A DNA stretch of 64,000 bases from Micrasema longulum (lineage: Eukaryota > Arthropoda > Insecta > Trichoptera > Brachycentridae), in contig JAGVSM010000496.1 of assembly GCA_022494885.1 (NCBI GenBank), positions 278,640-342,639 on the forward strand, written 5' to 3'. The number at the start of each line of letters is the position of its first letter. Position 1 is the stretch's first letter. The notes beneath the pieces were generated by a model. The model did no database searches and had not been told where the DNA came from. It saw only the letters and a list, made by a program, of their open reading frames with translations. This document shows positions 59,985 through 64,000 of this stretch, in pieces. The translations under genes were made by a program, and so were the position numbers.

Positions 59985-60405
59985 CGGCCAGACCGCGAAA
60001 CTTCAGAGGAACATTCCTCACGGTAAGCTTTAAAAAAAATCTTTCTAAGTTTTTTCCAAAAAGTATTTTTTTTTTAAAAAACTGTTTTTTATAATCTCAA
60101 AATGGGGTAAATCTTTAATTAAACCTAACCTTACCTAACCTACCCCTCCTCAACAAAAAATAATTGAGATAAAAACGTATTTGACCAACGAAGCGATGCG
60201 CACCAGACGCGGACAAGTGAAGCGGCTGGGTAGGAGAGGGGCAGGGGTTTATGGAGGGACTGCTTGTCCGAGAAATTGAGGATTTACTACATTTTGAGTG
60301 AACATTTTTTTTTTTTAAAAACCGACTTTTTGGAAAAAAAAATTGTTTTTTTTTTTAAAGCTTACCATGAGGAATTTTCTTCCGAAGTTTCACGGTCTAG
60401 TCCTG
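59985..60405. mobile_element. TIR element with poly-T-rich arms
   Basis: Left arm GACCGCGAAACTTCAGAGGA, ACATTCCTCACGGTAAGCTT then poly-A/T with CCAAAAAGT; the right arm is its complement, AAGCTTACCATGAGGAATTT..TTTCACGGTC. Arms about 100 bp. Interior has CCTAACCTTACCTAACCTA, a short telomere-like run (insect telomeres are usually TTAGG/CCTAA), and a GC-richer patch. No ORF. Confidence 0.8.
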
Positions 60406-60609
60406 AAAAACCATGTATATAAATAAATATATATAATCCATTATACATTTTCATGTCGATTGAAATAATTTAATGATTAGTAATACTCATTGGGCACAGA
60501 AAAAGCATTTTATCAGATATCGGAGATAAATCACCAATACAATCAGCAATTTATCTGAGTAGTATTATCAATGTTTCTTTCATATTTTAACGATTACTTT
60601 TCAAAATTT

Positions 60610-60665
60610 ATGATTTTTTAAAGCGTACCATGAGGAATGTTCCTCTGAAATTTCGCGGTCCGGTA
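60610..60665. repeat. Extra right end of the 60-kb TIR element
   Basis: TTTTTAAAGCGTACCATGAG, GAATGTTCCTCTGAAATTTC and GCGGTCCGG match the right arm at 60350-60405 and are closer to the left arm's sequence. A third end suggests a nested or duplicated element, with the outer pair spanning 59985-60665. Confidence 0.75.
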
Positions 60666-60689
60666 TTTTACATCATTGGTCCACATTAA

Positions 60690-61020
60690 TTTTACCGCAT
60701 CGTGTATATTCGTACGACCGACCGGTGTGAAATCAGCCATTGTTTCACTCTCCGACGCGACGGTTTTTTCGACTATAGCTACAGCGTCACTCCGTGTGAA
60801 AGGTCGCTGCAATAACACTGGCAGACAAATATTTACCGCATCGCGCCAACGGACAGCGTATTGAATATTGCATGTGACACGAGGTGGGAATAAACGCTTA
60901 TCGGTACGTAGTTACTGTTGTCTCGGAAGCAATACCAGGGAACACATGTGATCCAGCATGCAGTTGAGGCTCTAGGACTTCAGAATGTAACCGGTGGCGG
61001 TGGCGGTGTTGATATAGAAG
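60690..61020. other. CpG-containing unique block
   Basis: Two TTTACCGCATCG copies (60693 and 60834), GACCGACCGGTG and CTCCGACGCGACGG. A minus-strand frame of 66 codons runs through it, and a plus-strand one of 62, with no known motif. Could be regulatory; not resolved. Confidence 0.25.
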
Positions 61021-61317
61021 TATCGTCGCACAATCGACATAAAAAAATCTAGAAATTAATTATGTTAATTGTGAATAACAACAAACAAATATATGAATAT
61101 GAGGGCCAGTGAAGTTGCTACATCCAGAAAAAAATGAGAAATGGAAAAAAAAACCGAATCCTGATTCGTGAGATATTTTTTAAAAGAATAACCCGCCAAG
61201 ACTCTGTCAAGTGTTCTGTCATCAGGTCGAAAAGAGAGGGTAAGAAGTAAGTTATACAAAATACACCACAATACCCTGACAAATTGAGACAAAATTTTAA
61301 TTTTTCAAAGATTTTAT

Positions 61318-61395
61318 TACAACCGGAGGAAATCGAACCCGCGACCCCAGTTTCACCGTTGGCCTTCTTACCAAATGCGTTTCGGTGCCTGTTAA
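61318..61395 (-). repeat. tRNA-like SINE head
   Basis: Minus strand: B-box-like CGCGGGTTCGATTTCCTCC and A-box-like ACGCATTTGGTAAGAAGGCC. The body does not match the three SINE families; a fourth family or a lone head. Confidence 0.5.
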
Positions 61396-62495
61396 TATAA
61401 TAATTTGGGTTCTATTTTTTATCGATTTTTAAATTTTATATTGTTATTCCCGATATTCTGATTATTTGCAATGAATGAAGAATTTAATAATTTGAGATTT
61501 TACTAGAAAATAAACCCTTAAGATTGTTTGAAAACAAACAAGTGCTTTTAAGTCGATAATTTAAGTAATACATATAATTCAACAAAATTTATGACATTTT
61601 AAGTTTTTTTATTATTTCCATTCCCTTGTTAACAATAATAGTGTATAAGCATTTAAAAATTAATTATATCACTATATTATTTATTTATGAAGGATAAAAT
61701 CAGTCTCAAGCTTTTAATTCAGGTCTTAGTAAAATCCAAATGAGTTTTTAAAAAATACAATAAATTTTTAAGGTATGAATATAATAATTTTAAAAAAATT
61801 AAAGGTTATGCACAATTTTCAGCGTCTTAAAATAAATTTAACAGTTTTTGTCTGCCAAATATTGCAAATCTAACTTATTTGAGTCAATCAGGATCGTTTA
61901 AATATTATACTTATTAAAGTAGGTCTAGTAAAATAAGTTTTTGTTAGTCGAAGTTTTACACATTTTCTAAACTTCAGATGAAAATTTGAAAAATATGTTT
62001 GCACTCGATACCCGTTGTACCTACCTACATAAACAATTTGAAAATGGGGGGTAGTTTGCAAAGCAGTATTTTCATGATCGTATTCTTGGTCAAGGAGTAA
62101 AACGTTATAGTCACCGAATATTCTTTCCATGGGCGACCATAAATGCACGAACACTTCTCCCTCGGGACCCCTCGGGAACAGTGGAACAGCTACGAACTCC
62201 TATTCCCAACTCCGTTATGGCCATATCACAACTGAGATGACGATCTTCTGGATACTGGAAATGGAAGCTAAGTCAAATCTCTTACTTTGGTCTATCAACT
62301 TTGGCGAATCGCCAAATTTCAGGTTTTCAATTTTGATTCAGTTATTAAATATCTTCAACATTCTTTTACAATATATTTTCTCTGAATAACTTGAAAAATT
62401 TACAAAAATATTTTTTCCGTTGGGTAAAATGGAGGGTTTTCCACATAATATAAACATTAATAAACTGATAAATGTTAGCAAATATTAGTATTTCG
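61396..62495. other. AT-rich intergenic stretch
   Basis: No exon or repeat. Overlapping small frames at 61888-62389 show no motif. Confidence 0.4.
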
Positions 62496-62856
62496 TACAA
62501 CACTACTCATCGACTTTTCCGATTTAAAGAAGTGCCTGCCCCTTCTTCAGGAAACTGATTATTACACTTACATGCAAATTTCATCACACCTACACCTATA
62601 CTATGGTAGTTGAAAAAAATCTAAAACCGACGTTCTAAGGACTCATGATATTAGAAGCTAACACTAACGTGCATTAATTATGTGTTAGCTTCTAATTGCA
62701 TGTATCCTATCAGCAAGTTTGTTGTATATTTTTGTGCAACTACCTACAATGATGCAGGCGCAGAGTAGGATTTACATGTTAGTTTTATTCGTGTCCTGAC
62801 GAACATACAGGCACGTCTCCAAACCAGTAGACATAGAGAAGTCGGTAAGTTGTTAT
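62496..62856. mobile_element. Hammerhead-foldback family, copy 3
   Basis: Inverted termini about 95 bp: left ACAACACTACTCATCGACTT, CTTCTTCAGGAAACTGATTA, ACTTACATGCAAATTTC; right TTTACATGTTAGTTTTATTC, GTGTCCTGACGAACATACAG, GTAGACATAGAGAAGTCGGT and AAGTTGTTAT. The right end keeps CTGACGA (fits CTGANGA), stem I GTGTC/GACA and a GTA triplet but has CAAAC for GAAAC and a broken stem II. The left end keeps CTGAAGA only. Internal ACCTACACCTATACTATGG is shared with copies 2 and 4. Confidence 0.85.
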
Positions 62857-63652
62857 ACATATAAAACTATATCATTAAATATTAGACGGTGAAGTCAACC
62901 TTTTTAATATCATAAGAACGCCTAATAATATAATAAAATTGTATATTTAGTATTCATCTCGTAGTTTTATTATTTAACGAAGGAACAATACCCAATATCT
63001 TAATATTATTATTATGTATCAAATACTCAAAACGTTATGAGCGACATGACATGTTTTACAAAGTCTTCTCATGTGGAAAATAAAAGGAATCACTAGGTAT
63101 GAGTCATTAATGAATTAATACCATCGAATATATAAACGTTAGACTCTTATGCACGTATTCAACAAAACTTAAAGTGAGGACAGTCCATTCTACTGTTATT
63201 CTCTGCATGTGAGATTAAAATGCACTTTCCTCACCTTGATTTTCGTCTCTGAATTCTAAATAAGGGCATCCGAGTTTATATTCACACAGTTGGAAAATAC
63301 GTTTGAATTGGCTAACTTAGCTGTATCTTATAGAATGCCTTTCAAATCGTTTCGTATTTCATGATTTTTATAAATTGGAAAAAAATCATGCCGGTATTAT
63401 AAAATCTCGAATATGATGACTATAGTAAAATTGATATAAACTATGGAAAAAATGTTTTTCCAAATTATTTATTATTATTCTTAGAAATGCGGGTCAGCGT
63501 TATATTTATGTTGCTCCTGACGTCAATGCGACTTGTGCATTTAGATCCTATGCGGGTTTTTTTTTATTTACTATTTCTATTAATTTTAAAAATCTACATT
63601 ATTTCAAATAAGATAGCATTCTATATATACAAAATGTTATGAAATATTTTAA
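62857..63652. other. AT-rich intergenic stretch
   Basis: No gene. 63478-63550 matches the dispersed repeat at 44690-44760 (see GACGTCA block). Confidence 0.45.
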
Positions 63653-64000
63653 CATAAATACTTACCGACTGTTCTATGTCTACCGGTTTCGAGACGTACA
63701 TGTCTCTTCTTCAGGACACCAATGAAACTAACGTGCGAAACCTACTATATACCTTCACCATAGTTGTTGCTCAAAATTATTAAATCAACATGCCGATTCG
63801 AAACTATTGTGCTGTGTTTTATGTTTCTAATATTATGTTATCTTACTATTTTAGATTGTATCAAGTGATATTATGTATTGTCACAAAAAAGTTTTCTTTT
63901 TATGTACCGTTCCAAATGGGTTTTTTTATAACTCCTGGGAGTGTATTATCTTCTTCATGTATCGTATGTTTTATTAATAGTAAGAAAATTAAATTTAAAA
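63653..64000. mobile_element. Hammerhead-foldback family, copy 4 (left end, runs off window)
   Basis: Left terminus TACTTACCGACTGTTCTATG, then the ribozyme region and GACACCAATGAAACTAACGT, AACCTACTATATACCTTCAC, CATAGTTG. The rest lacks an opposite terminus within the window, which ends here. It is the least decayed terminus of the family. Confidence 0.8.
63677..63718 (-). ncRNA. Hammerhead ribozyme, minimal type I, core intact
   Basis: Reading the minus strand from 63718: TGTC (stem I), CTGAAGA (63714-63708, fits CUGANGA), one A, stem II GAGAC, a 6-base loop and GTCTC, then GAAAC (63690-63686), CGGTA and GACA (stem I, 63680-63677). A15.1-C-C and G-G-U16.1 form ACCGGT, a palindrome with no loop, so stem III can form only between two molecules. 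Cleavage would follow the A of GTA at 63681. Known for Penelope-like elements and retrozymes; activity here is inferred from the motif. Confidence 0.8.

Noticed and set aside
60140..60165. Interstitial telomere repeat
   Set aside because: Only about four degenerate CCTAA units inside a TIR element; too short to be telomeric.
1..64000. CRISPR array, bacterial operon or phage-type genes
   Set aside because: No direct repeat-spacer pattern, no ribosome-binding-site-led frames, and the sequence is full of eukaryotic SINEs and LINEs.

Overview
The window reads as a piece of an arthropod, most likely insect, nuclear genome. It is strongly AT-rich, has no bacterial-type gene packing, and no open reading frame exceeds about 156 codons. 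It is littered with decayed retroelements and DNA transposons of kinds common in insects: RTE-like and Jockey/CR1-like LINE ends, a Penelope-like element with a GIY-YIG domain, mariner fragments, tRNA-derived SINEs and short TIR elements. I cannot assign an order from sequence alone. No host protein-coding exon, rRNA gene or convincing functional tRNA gene was recognised, so the window is best described as intergenic or intronic sequence.

Layout. 1-12.5 kb is repeat-rich: two copies of one TIR element (1.2 and 10.1 kb), a 354-bp foldback at 4.4 kb, three RTE-like reverse-transcriptase tails (6.0, 9.7, 11.4 kb), a Jockey-like tail (10.6-11.2 kb), SINE pieces and mariner traces. 12.6-13.1 kb is a complex, CpG-containing stretch that looks like regulatory sequence. 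15.2-16.8 kb is a Penelope-like element split by a 420-bp insertion. 17.6-27 kb carries SINEs, LINE tails and MITEs. 27.3-37.5 kb has the highest share of non-repetitive, CpG-containing blocks, which I interpret (inference only) as possible conserved non-coding or cis-regulatory DNA, interrupted by SINEs, a 576-bp TIR element and a mariner remnant. 37.9-48 kb has a 217-bp near-perfect hairpin, back-to-back LINE tails, a pogo/Tigger-like MITE and a four-copy dispersed repeat. 50-64 kb has further SINEs, a GC-rich island with a heptamer array at 56.6 kb, an RTE-like tail, a poly-T-rich TIR element at 60 kb and two or three members of a foldback family.

The most interesting observation is that foldback family. 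Copies lie at 5.8, 52.0-52.7, 62.5-62.9 and 63.65 kb. Their inverted termini are decayed or intact hammerhead ribozymes: the 63.7-kb terminus has an intact core (CTGAAGA, stem II GAGAC/GTCTC, GAAAC, GTA cleavage triplet), a stem I TGTC/GACA, and a palindromic ACCGGT in place of stem III that could pair between two molecules. The Penelope-like element at 16.6 kb carries a related hammerhead-like motif, which suggests that the foldbacks derive from, or are mobilised by, Penelope-like retroelements.
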